Counted from the first letter of the stretch, positions 42,216-53,575 are shown. The stretch is DNA of 64,000 nucleotides from Ustilago trichophora (GCA_900323505.1 OOIN01000048.1:62001-126000); one strand, 5' to 3'. A program made the numbers and translations. Notes: a model not told the origin generated them from the letters alone.

Positions 42216-43982
42216 ATGCCGGGCACTCCAAAATCGACACCCAAGAAGCAATCTGCTCCTGCTACGCCTGCGGCTGGCTCTCCCTCCACGCCAAGTCGTA
42301 TGACCCGTGCCCAGGCTCGCGCTACAGGAACCAAGATCAGGACCCCTTCCCCGCTCAAGAAGGGAGGTTCCTCTACCCCGAGCAAGGGATCCGCTAAGAA
42401 GGCAGCAGCTGCTGCTGCCCCCGTTGAGGTCGAAGAGACCAACTCCAGCCCTACACCATCTCCTTCCAAGAGCAAGACCCCCACAAAGAACGCCAGCCCC
42501 AAGTCTACCCCGAAGAAGAGCCCTGCTGCAATTGGTTCGCCAAGCAAGGTTCCAGCAAGCCATGCAAAGCTGACCAGGAAGCCGACTAGCGCGTTGGCTA
42601 CCGCTGAGCCTATTGTTGCAGAGTACTCCGAGGAAGAGGATGAGGAGGCAGTAGAGGAGGATGCGGAGGAGGATGAAGAAGAAGAGGAAGAGGATTCGGA
42701 TCTGGAAGAGGGCCAGGATGTCTCGGAGAAGGGTATGCAGAGGTTGATGGCTGCGCTGGGTGAGGATGGATTGGATGAGGTCGATATGGCTGCTCTGGAC
42801 GAGCTTGCTGGTGACGAAGATGAGGAGGATGATGAGGCAGAGGAGGACGACGAGGACGAGGAGGAGGATGGGGAGGAGGAGGACGAAGAGGCAGAGGAGG
42901 ATGCAGAGGACGCCGATATCCCTCGCGTCGTCCCCAACGCAAACGGTGACACTCTCGCTGCCTCCATTGCCCGCAGCGGTCTTGCCGAAGCCATCGAGTC
43001 TGAAGATGAGGAGGATGCCTCTCCTGCTGACTCGGAGGACGACGAAGAAGAAGACGAGGAAGCCGCTATCGCCTACGAAGACCTTCCCGACGACATTGAG
43101 CTGTCTGAAGCCGCCAAAGCCTCGCGCGTCCAACGTATCAAGATCAACAACGAGTCTGCCCTTCGCCGCATCTATTCCGACATCCGCCTCGACAACCCCT
43201 CTTCCTCCTCCAAGCTTCCCTGGATCGAAACCATGCGGGTCACCTACCCTACTTCCATCTCGTCTGAAGTCACCGATGTAGAGAATGACCTGGAACGCGA
43301 GCTTGCATTCTACAAGCAAGCCTTGCACGCCGCTGTTGAAGGTCGAAAGCTCGTAGAAGCATCCGGAACGCCCTTCACCCGCCCGTCTGACTATTTCGCC
43401 GAGATGGTCAAGACCGACGAGCACATGGAACGTATCCGCCAGAAGCTGTTGGACGAATCTGCCGCCATCAAGGCGAGCGAAGCTGCCAAGAAGCAACGAG
43501 AGCTCAAGAAGTTCGGAAAGAAGGTGCAGGTCGAGAAGCTGCAGGAACGAATCCGAAACAAGAAGGAGATGAACGAACGTATTCAGGGACTTAAGCGCAA
43601 GCACGGTTCTGCGATGGACGCTGCCAACGGAGATGGAGGAGACGACTTTGACGTTCGTGTCGAGGAAGCTCTTGGTGAACGACCAACAAAGAAGCCCTCA
43701 ACTGGTGGTAAGAGCGGCAGTGGTGGTAGGGATCCAACCAACAAGGCCAAAATGCCACGCAACGCAAGGGATGCAAAATACGGTTTCGGTGGAAAGAAAA
43801 AGTACTCGAAATCCAACACGGCCGAATCTACAAACGACTTCCGTGTCGGCCCCACAAGAGGCGCAAGAGGCTCCAAGCCTCTCAAGGGAGGCAAAGGTAC
43901 CAGTGGTAAAGCTGGTTTCCGACCAAAACAGAAATCTGGCGCCGCCAAGAGACCTGGAAAGGCAAGGAGAGCTGGTCACTAA
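42216..43982 (+). CDS. EBP2: EBP2 homologue, rRNA processing / 60S ribosome biogenesis factor
   Basis: The protein has 588 residues, ATG at 42216. The first 130 residues are basic and Ser/Pro/Thr/Lys-rich, with SPTK-type repeats. Long Glu/Asp runs follow (about 130-290). The conserved EBP2 domain covers about 290-588: RVQRIKINNESALRRIY, LPWIETMRVTYP, DLERELAFYKQALHAA, FTRPSDYFAEMVKTDEHME, a Lys/Glu/Arg-rich coiled coil (KKFGKKVQVEKLQERIR) and a basic tail with AKYGFGGKKKYSKSNTAES and a Gly/Lys/Arg-rich end. Yeast Ebp2 acts in the nucleolus in 27S pre-rRNA processing and 60S assembly, with Rrs1 and Brx1. The acidic stretch is longer than in yeast. It is intronless and converges on the kinase gene (506 bp). 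Confidence 0.93.
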   Translation: MPGTPKSTPKKQSAPATPAAGSPSTPSRMTRAQARATGTKIRTPSPLKKGGSSTPSKGSAKKAAAAAAPVEVEETNSSPTPSPSKSKTPTKNASPKSTPKKSPAAIGSPSKVPASHAKLTRKPTSALATAEPIVAEYSEEEDEEAVEEDAEEDEEEEEEDSDLEEGQDVSEKGMQRLMAALGEDGLDEVDMAALDELAGDEDEEDDEAEEDDEDEEEDGEEEDEEAEEDAEDADIPRVVPNANGDTLAASIARSGLAEAIESEDEEDASPADSEDDEEEDEEAAIAYEDLPDDIELSEAAKASRVQRIKINNESALRRIYSDIRLDNPSSSSKLPWIETMRVTYPTSISSEVTDVENDLERELAFYKQALHAAVEGRKLVEASGTPFTRPSDYFAEMVKTDEHMERIRQKLLDESAAIKASEAAKKQRELKKFGKKVQVEKLQERIRNKKEMNERIQGLKRKHGSAMDAANGDGGDDFDVRVEEALGERPTKKPSTGGKSGSGGRDPTNKAKMPRNARDAKYGFGGKKKYSKSNTAESTNDFRVGPTRGARGSKPLKGGKGTSGKAGFRPKQKSGAAKRPGKARRAGH

Positions 43983-44488
43983 GTCTTATCCGTGCTGCCA
44001 TAGCATGTCCATTCACTGCACTTTTTTCTTTCTTCCCTTCACTCATTCAATCATTCACTTTTATACATTTGCTCCTTACTTTCTTCTTTTGCAATCTCAC
44101 CTTCGCACATCATATCACACAAAAAAGCAAAGTCTAAAAGCAAGCGTCTGTATTGAAAGAAGACAGAGAGAAAAAAGCAAAAACAAACAAACAAAAAAAA
44201 AGGGAACCGTTGAAAGATGTGGCCAAAGATGAAGAAAGAGATGCTATGAAGTGTGTGTGTGTGTGTGTGTGTGAGGCGGAAGTACAAATGCGATGTGTAT
44301 CAGAAGAGAGTCATGTTTGATTTCGTTGAGCTGTAGAAAACGTTCTTTAGTCGTTAGGGGGAGGGGTCATTAGAGTAGTGTTCGTTATGGGAGATGTGAA
44401 TTTGGTATGCTGGATGTGGGTTTTTGGATGGGACTGTGAAGGAGAGACACCTAGTCGAGTATGAAGTGTGTTGGTCAAATGCAACTTC
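43983..44488. other. Shared 3' region of EBP2 and the kinase gene
   Basis: Convergent 3' flanks of 506 bp. It contains a (GT)n microsatellite at 44251-44273 and A-rich stretches; no gene is seen. Confidence 0.5.
44251..44273. repeat. (GT)n microsatellite
   Basis: Uninterrupted GT dinucleotides for 23 bp between convergent 3' ends. Confidence 0.95.
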
Positions 44489-46549
44489 TTAAGCGCGAAC
44501 GGCGCTCTTATTGACGGCACTTCCACCGAACAGTTTCCTCTTAGCTTTACCTTTGCCCAATTGAGGACTTGCCGGTTCATCAGCCGAATTGTCATTCAGC
44601 GAAGCTCTTCTAAGTGCCGCTGCAGCAGCCGAGATTTCCCTCTGATCAGCTACGTCGGTAGCCTTGGAGTTGCGCCTGGATACGTTGTGCGGCGAAAGCA
44701 CCGGCTGAACGCTGCTTCCTGCCGCAGCGCCTGTCTGTGGGATTGCCAAATCTTGACATGTCGGTGGGGCGAGTTCAGCACAGGCGACGTGCGTCTTGTA
44801 GGGACAGTCGTCGCAGTCCATAAAAGGTTTCCAGCCGATACGTTTTCCGCAAACCCAGCACTTGGCGAGCGCGTTGCTGAGCATCACGGCGGGCGGAAGG
44901 AGGCTAGGGTAGCTGCTAACATGGTTGTGGTTGTGTGCGCTTCCAGAGGCAGCCTGGGCAGCAGCCGCAGCGACAGAGTTGGGACGACGTGTACCGTTCT
45001 TGACCAGAGTGAAGCGATGGCAGATGGGGACGGGTTCGACGATCCCTGAGCTGACAGAGGCGATGGTGGCGAGAGCGATGGAAGGATCCGCGCGATGGGT
45101 GCGAGCGGTCATGAAGGATTGAGTTGCCGAAACGTCGGCCGACCCGCGTCGTGCCGGGATCAACAGCGGAGAATCACTCTGACGCAACGTTCGAACCGAA
45201 AGAGTCGAGGCACGCTCGTCGAGCATCGCCAGAGGTGCATGTCTCTGCGTCATCTTGGAAGAGCGCACGACCGAAGTGCTGTAATCGCTCTCGGCATAAT
45301 CGGCATTCTCGAGCAAGCCAGCTTCGGACTCGTGTCGAATCCTCTCAGCCGCAGCGCCCGGAGAAGCGAGCCAGCTACGGTTGATGCTGGGCAGCGCCTC
45401 GGTAGCGTCTTCGCTCCACCACGGATTGCCATGTCCTGAAACCTTGAGCGTGCTCGATCCCTTGATGGTTCCAGGCGACCTGGCATCATCAGGCTCAACG
45501 CCAATCTTCTCGAGCGCCGCAAGCGCTTCTTCGATCTCATCGCCACTGTCATCCGAGTTGGCATTCGAGTGCGAGTTGCTCAGCTTGAGCGCCCCGTTGA
45601 AGCTGGGCAACCTTGGTGGAGCAGCACGCTTGAGCTTTGTGCCCATGATCGACTGGATTGTCGCACCTCGGACACTGCCGATGGCGTACCGGTTCTCTGC
45701 CTCCTCGCGCATGAGCACCTCGCGTTCGATGTCGCGCAGCCTTGAAACCACCTGTCGCATCTCGGGTCGGTCTCGGGGGTCTTCTTCCACGCAATCGAGC
45801 GCCAATTGGATGAAAGCGTCGGGACAGCCCTCGGAAGCCATGTCCCTCACCTCATCCGCATCGAGACCAAACGTGGGCATGGTACGCTTGAAAGTATGTG
45901 AGTCAACCAGATGACGCGATGCAATCTCGGCAAAGATGACACCGAGCGAAAAGACGTCCGAGGGCAAACTGAAATCGACGCCGAGCAAGATCTCGGGAGA
46001 CATGTATCCATCGGTACCGCAGTAGCTGATTCTTCGCATCTCCTCTTCGTTGCGTGCTGCGATACGGGCAAAGCCGAAATCGCAAACCTTGATACGCTCG
46101 TTGGCGGTGATGAGCAGATTCTCACCCTTGAGATCGCGATGCATGCAGTTGCGAGCATGCAGGTATGCAAGAGCACGTGCAATGTCCATGGCGAAACTCA
46201 TACGCAATCGCCACGGGAAAGGTTTGCTGTGATCTGCGATGTAGGAACGAACGTTGCTGCCGACGAATTCCGAGATGATGTAGATGCGACCGTCGGGACC
46301 TGGGCTCTTGGTGAGACCGATGTATTGGACAATGTTGGGATGACGAGCTTCTTTCATGAGAACGCACTCGCGCTCAAAGTACTTTTCGACGTCGTAGGTG
46401 TTGTTGGGGAGAACCTCTTTGATAGCGACTTCTGTGCCGAGGTATTCGCCTTTGAAGACGACACCGAAACTGCCACCGCCGATACGGATCCAGTCTCCAC
46501 CATTGGGGCCGGAGAGATCGGCAAAGTTGATGACGTCGAATCTGTCCAT
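44489..46549 (-). CDS. TKL-type protein kinase with C-terminal C1-like zinc finger
   Basis: The frame has 686 residues from the ATG at 46549; the frame extends further upstream but without an ATG. The kinase domain spans about residues 21-280: Gly loop IGGGSFGVVFKG, catalytic Lys44 in VAIKEV, HRDLKGEN with Asp139, DFG 157-159 and SPE (184-186) in place of APE. The activation loop and HRDLKGEN wording fit tyrosine-kinase-like Ser/Thr kinases. The middle (about 280-500) is polar and Ser-rich, probably phosphorylated. A C1-like finger follows (about 512-600): His near 512, then CWVC, CDDC, H, C and C with C1 spacing, but with about 50 residues between the His and CWVC. Such fingers bind diacylglycerol or membranes in other kinases; this one may not, given the insertion. 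Targets are unknown. Confidence 0.88.
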   Translation of the reverse strand: MDRFDVINFADLSGPNGGDWIRIGGGSFGVVFKGEYLGTEVAIKEVLPNNTYDVEKYFERECVLMKEARHPNIVQYIGLTKSPGPDGRIYIISEFVGSNVRSYIADHSKPFPWRLRMSFAMDIARALAYLHARNCMHRDLKGENLLITANERIKVCDFGFARIAARNEEEMRRISYCGTDGYMSPEILLGVDFSLPSDVFSLGVIFAEIASRHLVDSHTFKRTMPTFGLDADEVRDMASEGCPDAFIQLALDCVEEDPRDRPEMRQVVSRLRDIEREVLMREEAENRYAIGSVRGATIQSIMGTKLKRAAPPRLPSFNGALKLSNSHSNANSDDSGDEIEEALAALEKIGVEPDDARSPGTIKGSSTLKVSGHGNPWWSEDATEALPSINRSWLASPGAAAERIRHESEAGLLENADYAESDYSTSVVRSSKMTQRHAPLAMLDERASTLSVRTLRQSDSPLLIPARRGSADVSATQSFMTARTHRADPSIALATIASVSSGIVEPVPICHRFTLVKNGTRRPNSVAAAAAQAASGSAHNHNHVSSYPSLLPPAVMLSNALAKCWVCGKRIGWKPFMDCDDCPYKTHVACAELAPPTCQDLAIPQTGAAAGSSVQPVLSPHNVSRRNSKATDVADQREISAAAAALRRASLNDNSADEPASPQLGKGKAKRKLFGGSAVNKSAVRA

Positions 46550-49500
46550 TGGTGCGGTCAGCGTAGGTAGGGAGAGAGAGAGAGAGAGGGTACGGTTGGA
46601 GGTGTAGCACGAAGCTATCCGCGTATTATGGAGAGCTTGGGTGAATTGCTTTGTCGTCGTAGGATTCGTGATGGAGCGATGCAGTTGCGGACGGGGAAAG
46701 GACTGAGCAGAGCAAGATGAAGAGAGAAGCACGGTGGCGTTGGAAAGAGTAGTAGAGGAAAGGGATAGGTGGGGAAGAGGGTCAGTTTGGAAACAGAGAG
46801 AAAAAGAGGCGGCCAGCGTCGGGAGGATATGGAAGCAAGAAGGAGGAGGGGAAGCCACGCGATTTTGGAGCAAGCGCCGATGGTCAAGCTATATATCTTG
46901 AGATCGAGCAACGTGGCGAGTGCATAGAGTGAATGCTCGAGCAGACCCCGACGAAAACCCCGGTCGGGTGGATACCGAGGGGAAGCGAGAGAGATTGACA
47001 AGAGCGAAGCGAGCCGACTCACCTTGTTGTGTAGAAGAGGAAGGAGCTGGATGCGGAGTCAAGGTAAAGCGCTTTTGTGATTGATTACGTTGTCGGAGAT
47101 TAGGATAAGGTTTGTGTGTCTATGGTAGAGGGGATCGACGGCGGACACAAGGCCGGGAAGGACGAATGAGGTGGACGCCAGGAGAGGAAGAGATGGTGGA
47201 GAAGGAAGAAAGAGGATGCAAGAGAGCAAGTTAGGCTCAAGTGGGTAGGGTCCAATTCCAATGCGGATGGTGGCGGAGTGATTAGGTTGGGATTAACGAG
47301 GCAGTGGAGTCAAGTGATAGAGGCAGGTGAAGAAAGAGACTCTGTGATGGTTGGGCAGCGGGGACGGGACCGGATGCGGATCGGCGTTAAAGGTAGAAGA
47401 GAAGGAGGAGGAGGAGGAGGAGGAGGACGGTGTGGTGGACAGAGAAGAGAGGAGTTGTAGAAGGTTTTGAGGTTGAGATGTTGGCGGAGAAAGAAATAGA
47501 GAGGGAGCAGGGTCAGAACAAGAGGACGAGGACGAGGATGAGGATCAAAAGAAAAGGCCCACAAAGGCTCACACACACTTCGGGCTTAACTATACTGTAC
47601 AGATTTTTGGGCTGTGTTTGTCAGGGGCCAAGAAGCGTAAGTACAGTTCAGTGTGTGTGCCTGTCAAATTAGGAAGGAGAACCTCTCTGAATGCGCTCAA
47701 ATTGTGCACAAAGTCACAATTTGGCAGCAGCGGAGACTGAAAAAATCGAACAAAAATAAAAATAATATGCAACTGCTCAAAGCGGAAGAACTACTCTCGC
47801 CAGTTCTCATACATCCAAGATTCTCCACTCGACGACCCCTTCCGTCGATGGCGATTATCAAGCTTGATATCATAGGCCGGTGTCGGTCGATGAACCCTGA
47901 TCCTGTACTGTACAAGACAGTCAACCCCACGCGTTATACAATGTACTGTGCTGTACCATATGATGAGCAGAAGCCGATCGAACGAGCTCTGTTTTTTCGA
48001 TCTGGCATCTTAAAGTGCTTCTTTCGGTCCGTGTTCGGTGGCATGTGGGAGGAATTGAACAGGGTGAGACGGCTGTGAAGCTCCGAAAGCTCTGTCACTT
48101 GATGACATATCGACCAGCTCGTCCAACATAGAGGTCGGATTGCGGCCCGAGCTGTTTCAACATTTGACAGCTAGACTCGACAAGCATCGAGTGGTCCTCC
48201 TTGCAAGGGGTTCATCGCAGCTCCTTACACGGGCACAATGCTCTTACTGCCGATCCTTGCTATACCATTCGAGAACATTGTAGTCACCATCATAGCAGCT
48301 TCAATCTTCGATCCTTGAAGAACGGCGTCTACCACATCGTCAGTGGCGCCCACAACGGTGACCAACAACGCCAAAAGTCTATTTAGAGAGAGGCAACGTC
48401 ATGATTGAGCTCTATTTCATTCCATGACGAGCTTTCCATGATGCCCGGTCGATGCTGCCACAAGTGTAGGCTGCATCGCTATAACTGTTGCGTTGGCTAC
48501 GAGAAGCAATCCAAGTTGCCGATGTACAGAGATGCCCCTATAAGATGAGTGTAGTATATGTCGTTGCGAGGGTGTCGTCACTCAGGGGCAACAAAAATGA
48601 GACACACACAAACACACTTTTTTTTCTATACAGTCTCGGCTGCCGGTTATTTTGGACCGACATTCAAACCCTGCAGCTTTCGACATTTCATGCTTGATCT
48701 CTGCTCAAGTGCCTGACTCTCTCTCAAAATAGAAAAGGGGGGCGCGCGGGGAGAAAAACACACACCTACACCTACACAGACGCAGTGCAGTGTGACTTTC
48801 AGGCACGCGTGTGCGACGCGCCGCCAAACCTCCACACCAACACAAAGTCGCACCAAATCACCGTTCTCACACTGTCACCAACACCAAGCTCGACTTCCAA
48901 GGTCCATGGCTTTGAGAAAGCCGTCTCGAGGAGCATCTAGGAGGTAATAATGGTAGGATGGAAGAGAAAAACGGAAGGGCAAGGTGTCGTGTGTAGTGTA
49001 ACCATAGTGTCTTGTACTCTACTTGCTCAAGGCTTCCGAATCTGGAACTTTTTTTTTTTTTTTTTTTTCTCCCTTGTGTATCGCCTTCCAAATTTGGAAT
49101 CGCGCTGCAGCACGCGTCAACAGCATTTACTCTGTAAATTTTTTTCCGTAGAAGTTACAACTTGACGCATCCATACAGCAACAGTCCTACCATGTTCTAT
49201 ACAGTACAAGCGTACTCTACTTTGCTTTGTCAAAAATCAAGAGGTATGGAGCATGAATCAAGCTTGACAGACAAGCAGCTGAATAGGCCAGAGAAAAGGA
49301 AGAAGCAAAACACTCTGAAATAAAACTCCTTTTTTTGTCTCTACCACGCCGCCGTGAAATGAGAAATTTGGCTGCACTGCACCCCTATTCTGGGGTTCAG
49401 CCCTCTCACTTTTTGGCCCACACCATCATTTCACTTGGAACATCCTTTCTCTTTGCTTTCACTTTCTCTCCCTCTCCCACTCAAAGCTTTTCCAGAGCCT

Positions 49501-50071
49501 GCGTCAGCACATCAGAAACAAGCTCAGACTTGACCGACGCTCGAGCGAAGCACAGCTCGATATTTTCACTTCTACAGTATAGTTGCCGTAACCTCGTACC
49601 AACACGACGCTAAGGAGGCCCCTTTCTCCCTCACTCCAACCCCTCAGCAACGCCGTACCAGCCATAGGCTACACTCCTCCCGCAAGCATCTCGCCAGGCT
49701 AGGCACAGCCTGCAGCCCAAGTTAAACACCAACTCCGAACGCTCTTCTCTTCCCGCAGCTGCATTCGCTCTGGGACCTTCTCGACTTCCACAGGGTCCTC
49801 TCTACTCTATCTTTCGACGACATCATCTTTTGTTCACATCCCTTGGACTCACACCATCTCCACAACTCCCTTTTTACACCACCCACTGCCCCTCCCTTCG
49901 CTTGCAGCTGGCATAGAACACCCAAACCACAACGCCACTCTTCACACACACACTTTTTCCCCACCATCCAGCAACGGCGTGCAGCCTCCGCCTCGACTTC
50001 ATATTGGTGCATTTCACACTCGAGCTCGCCTTGTCGAGCGAGTTCATCTCACCGCACACAGTCTAACTCAC
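46550..50071. other. Long intergenic divergent region, 3.52 kb
   Basis: Separates the kinase and Kelch genes. The kinase leader side is CT-rich on the transcribed strand, with GA/GAG repeats on plus, including (GGA)n at 47404-47427. Several TACTGTACAG-type motifs lie at 47593-47602, 47905-47914, 47943-47956 and 49198-49207. A T20 run is at 49049-49068. The stretch before the Kelch gene is C/T-rich and likely its leader. No coding or RNA gene is supported. Confidence 0.5.
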
Positions 50072-53000
50072 ATGGTAGCCGTGCTTTCGTCCACGTCGGC
50101 CTCGCGCCCATCATCCTCGATGCGGATCAACCCTTTATTCGCACTGGTGCTTCCGCTCATCAGTGCTGTCTCTGCACAGACAGCTGCCGTCGACTCGATC
50201 TCGCCACGATGGGGTCAGGCTTCAGCGCTCATCGGCCCTCTCTTTGTCGTTCAAGGTGGTAAAACGCAGGGTACTACCGGTGGAGGTTACACATACAGCT
50301 CAGCGCCTAGCGATGCACGCATGTACGCTCTCGACCTGTCATCTGGCTTTTCACTCTCTTCACCTCCATGGCAGGCTGTATCAATACAAGATGACGCTCT
50401 TTCCGCTCCCGCAGTATCTTTTCACACCATCTCACCACTCAACAGCACCTCTCTGCTCCTCTTTGGCGGTGATGGCAGCCCCACAGTCCCCGTACAGACC
50501 GGAAATGATTCCGCCTATATCGTCAATCTCGGCGGCTCTGCATCCAATCGCACCGTCACCTATGCCCCAGTCCCCACATCCTGGACCCAGCCAATGCGCC
50601 GAATCTATCACACCAGCGAAACCAACGGCCAAGGCTCGGTCTACATTGTCGGAGGTGAGAGAGCAGATGGATCCGGAATCCTTCTCGACCAGCAATGGAG
50701 TATCGATACAACCGCATCTTCACCCTCCTTCCAGCTCGTCCCCGCCTCTCCACCTGGCAGTCTTGCCGGCTCCACATCGACCTTACTCAGCGACGGCACA
50801 CTCTTGCTCCTCGGAGGTGTAGATGCATCTGGTCAGCTGCAGTCGATGCAAAACCTCTACGCCTACTCTACCAAGTCTAAAACATGGTCGCAGACCACCA
50901 CTACCGCCTCACAAAACTTCTCGAGCCGCGCACCAGCCTTCCCAGCCCCCCGTCGCGACCATGTGGCAGTCAGCCTCCCCAACCAGCGTGTCTTCATTCA
51001 GGGCGGCGCCAGCGCGGATCTCTCCACTGTCTTCAGTGATGCCTGGATCCTCGATTGGAGCGTCAACCCTCCCGTGTGGACCCTGTTGGATTCTACTGGT
51101 GGTCCCGGCGCTCGATTTGGTCATTCGGCTGTGGCGTATGGTAGAGAGGTACTCATTTCTTTCGGTTGGGCCGGGGGCAATGCTGCACCTACAGGTGTAC
51201 ACGTCTTTGATGCGTCAACCCTCACCGCGTCAACATCTACCCAAGGCAGCTGGTCGGGCGGTTCCTGGTCTGCAACGACCTACACACCCGATCCTCAAGT
51301 ATCCTATCCAACCACTCCTAGCAGCGGCTCATCCAGCGGCTCTTCGTCCCATGGCAACGGGTCGAGCTCCAGCTCCGGCGGAAGCAGTAGCACCCCTACG
51401 GACCCCAACTCGTCCAGTAACAGCCAAAGTACCCCATCTCCATCCTTCCCAACCGGCAACACCGCCGATAACGGTTCCGCCAACACCAACGACAGCAGTT
51501 CGAGTGACGGCGCCAAAGCCGGCGCTGCAGTCGGTGCCATCCTTGGTGCCGGTCTTGTGGTCGGTGCCGGCTACGCAGCTTACCGACGTCGCTCGCTCAA
51601 CAACTACCGTCGCTACGGAAATGGATCTGTTGGCTTCCTTGGCTTTGGCGGCCGCAGAGGAGCCGATGACGACGACTATCTCATGGAGAAAGGTTTCATG
51701 CAGAGCGAGTACGACCGGCCTTACCACCGTACGGATGGAGGAGGAGCACCCTTGACTGGCGGCATAGCCTTTGGCAGAAAACGTGGGCGTAGCGAGGGCT
51801 CGCCTTGGACAGCAGGCAATGTAGGACATGCCATGGAGGGTTCCGGTCCTCACTTTCGTGAGCGTATCGCTATTCTTGCGGGCCGACGCAAAGGCGACAC
51901 CCAAGTGGGGCCGAGATTCGACATGCTTGCCGATGAAGGGGATGGAAATAGCCTCTTCCGCCCCATGCGTCACGCTGATTCTCTCCAGCATCTCTACGAC
52001 AATGCTGCAGAAGACGAAGACGAAGAAGCACAAAGTCCAGTCTGGCACGATCGTCATCTAAGAGAACACTCTTACGCCCATATTGGCGCTGAAGAAGATC
52101 TGTCCAGTGGCGACCTCGGCCAGCACCTCCACAACAACCAAGACACGATCGAGCACGAAGATATCTACACTTCTCCCTTTGAAGACCGTCCAGAGCTTCC
52201 ACACACGCGACGCAACATCTTCCTTACCACCGCTTCCTCAGGCTATGGCCAGCTGGCAGACCGCGAACACGACACATACTCTGAAGAACACGAACACGAG
52301 CGTGATGACGAAGAGGAAGAACCTTCTTCTGGGCCATCGGTTCAATCTCACAGTACTACGACCAAGAGCGACGCCCTGAGCTCGAGCAAGTCGTACGATC
52401 GTGGCATCGTATCCTTCTCGGATGCGTCTCACTCTCGACGTAGTCAGATGAAACGCAGCCCGACCTGGTGGGACCGATTCATGGGTACCTCTACCTATCT
52501 CGAACGGACCAACTCTACATTACCTATTCGCGACCCCACCGAACCTCCACCTCCCGTATCAGAGTTGCAAGCCATTGCGGAGTCTCCTCGCAATCCGTTC
52601 TCCGATCCGTTCTCCGACGACGTTGTCGACGCTGTTGTCGACGAACTGGGCCGCACAACTGAAGGATACCACGGGCAGGATCGATCTCTGAGCAGCATCG
52701 GTTCAGCCCGTACAGGCGCCAGCTCGCACTTTGAATCCCGATTGCGAGGCATGGATGTCATCCAGCGTGTACGCACGGGAAGCAGTAGAAGGACGCAGAG
52801 TACACGCTCTGGTCGTACAGCAGCTAGTGGTAGCGATACCGGCTCCGAACCTGCTTTATCTCGAGGACCGACACTGTTGCGACCGAGAAATGTTGCCAGT
52901 ACGGAAGCGTTGGAAGAAACGCCGGGTTCGGTTGTGTGGCAGCCCGAAGATTGGCTTCCCTCCTCGAGCGGCAATCATTATCCTGGGTTGGAGGAGGTGA

Positions 53001-53575
53001 CGGAAGAGACTGGCGAAGATCTTAGCACCAGCATCTATTCCACCAAGTCCAACGCCGATTTATCCCCTCATCTCCCCCAACCCAACTCGAATCGGTCCAA
53101 CATTCGAAGATCCAACGTATCCGAAACGCCCTCCATCACACCTCTGACCACCAAGAGAGCCCGTCTTAACCCCGTCATGATCTCACCTCTATTCCCCTCA
53201 TCCACTGCGGTTGCATCCTGCACTACTGTGATAGGTGGAAGTGTGCGGGATAAGGTAAAAGCGTTTGAATCGCATTCTTCCTCCCCGGCGTCTGCGTTTG
53301 ATTCGACGCATGCGGGTGTGGGTGTGGGTATCTCTGCATGGAGTGCAAGCCTTTCCAGTGCGAAATCGACCAAGACACTCTCTTCGACCAGCGGTGGTGT
53401 TTCTACGACCGATGATACAGTCCCAACGCAGGATCTCGTGGAAAGAACCACTTCTTCAGCCTCAACAAGTGCAACCATGCGAAAGAAAGCTTACTACACC
53501 CATGGATTGGTTCCCAAACCCCAGCTTTTTGTCGCCAATCCCGATCACAAACACGCAAATTCGACAGATTCATGA
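50072..53575 (+). CDS. Kelch-repeat ectodomain, single-pass membrane protein with long cytosolic tail
   Basis: The frame has 1167 residues from the ATG at 50072; a second ATG at 50120 (MRINPLFALVLPLISAVSA) would place the signal peptide at the very N-terminus and may be the used start. The ectodomain (about 40-400) has Kelch-type blades: LLLFGGDG, VYIVGGER, LLLLGGVD, VFIQGGAS and VLISFGWAGG, each with nearby Trp or Tyr, as in galactose-oxidase-like propellers. A Ser/Gly/Thr-rich stalk with likely O-glycosylation follows. A Gly/Ala-rich membrane helix (about 480-502) is followed by YRRRS, giving type I topology. The tail of about 660 residues is Ser/Glu/Asp-rich and disordered. This arrangement is seen in basidiomycete Kelch membrane proteins and resembles Axl2-like or sensor proteins only in outline. 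The function is unknown; a surface sensor or polarity role is inference. Confidence 0.82.
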   Translation: MVAVLSSTSASRPSSSMRINPLFALVLPLISAVSAQTAAVDSISPRWGQASALIGPLFVVQGGKTQGTTGGGYTYSSAPSDARMYALDLSSGFSLSSPPWQAVSIQDDALSAPAVSFHTISPLNSTSLLLFGGDGSPTVPVQTGNDSAYIVNLGGSASNRTVTYAPVPTSWTQPMRRIYHTSETNGQGSVYIVGGERADGSGILLDQQWSIDTTASSPSFQLVPASPPGSLAGSTSTLLSDGTLLLLGGVDASGQLQSMQNLYAYSTKSKTWSQTTTTASQNFSSRAPAFPAPRRDHVAVSLPNQRVFIQGGASADLSTVFSDAWILDWSVNPPVWTLLDSTGGPGARFGHSAVAYGREVLISFGWAGGNAAPTGVHVFDASTLTASTSTQGSWSGGSWSATTYTPDPQVSYPTTPSSGSSSGSSSHGNGSSSSSGGSSSTPTDPNSSSNSQSTPSPSFPTGNTADNGSANTNDSSSSDGAKAGAAVGAILGAGLVVGAGYAAYRRRSLNNYRRYGNGSVGFLGFGGRRGADDDDYLMEKGFMQSEYDRPYHRTDGGGAPLTGGIAFGRKRGRSEGSPWTAGNVGHAMEGSGPHFRERIAILAGRRKGDTQVGPRFDMLADEGDGNSLFRPMRHADSLQHLYDNAAEDEDEEAQSPVWHDRHLREHSYAHIGAEEDLSSGDLGQHLHNNQDTIEHEDIYTSPFEDRPELPHTRRNIFLTTASSGYGQLADREHDTYSEEHEHERDDEEEEPSSGPSVQSHSTTTKSDALSSSKSYDRGIVSFSDASHSRRSQMKRSPTWWDRFMGTSTYLERTNSTLPIRDPTEPPPPVSELQAIAESPRNPFSDPFSDDVVDAVVDELGRTTEGYHGQDRSLSSIGSARTGASSHFESRLRGMDVIQRVRTGSSRRTQSTRSGRTAASGSDTGSEPALSRGPTLLRPRNVASTEALEETPGSVVWQPEDWLPSSSGNHYPGLEEVTEETGEDLSTSIYSTKSNADLSPHLPQPNSNRSNIRRSNVSETPSITPLTTKRARLNPVMISPLFPSSTAVASCTTVIGGSVRDKVKAFESHSSSPASAFDSTHAGVGVGISAWSASLSSAKSTKTLSSTSGGVSTTDDTVPTQDLVERTTSSASTSATMRKKAYYTHGLVPKPQLFVANPDHKHANSTDS

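Noticed and set aside
42138..43604. 488-codon minus-strand frame opposite EBP2
   Set aside because: Leu-rich runs mirror the GAG/GAA codons of the acidic EBP2 region.
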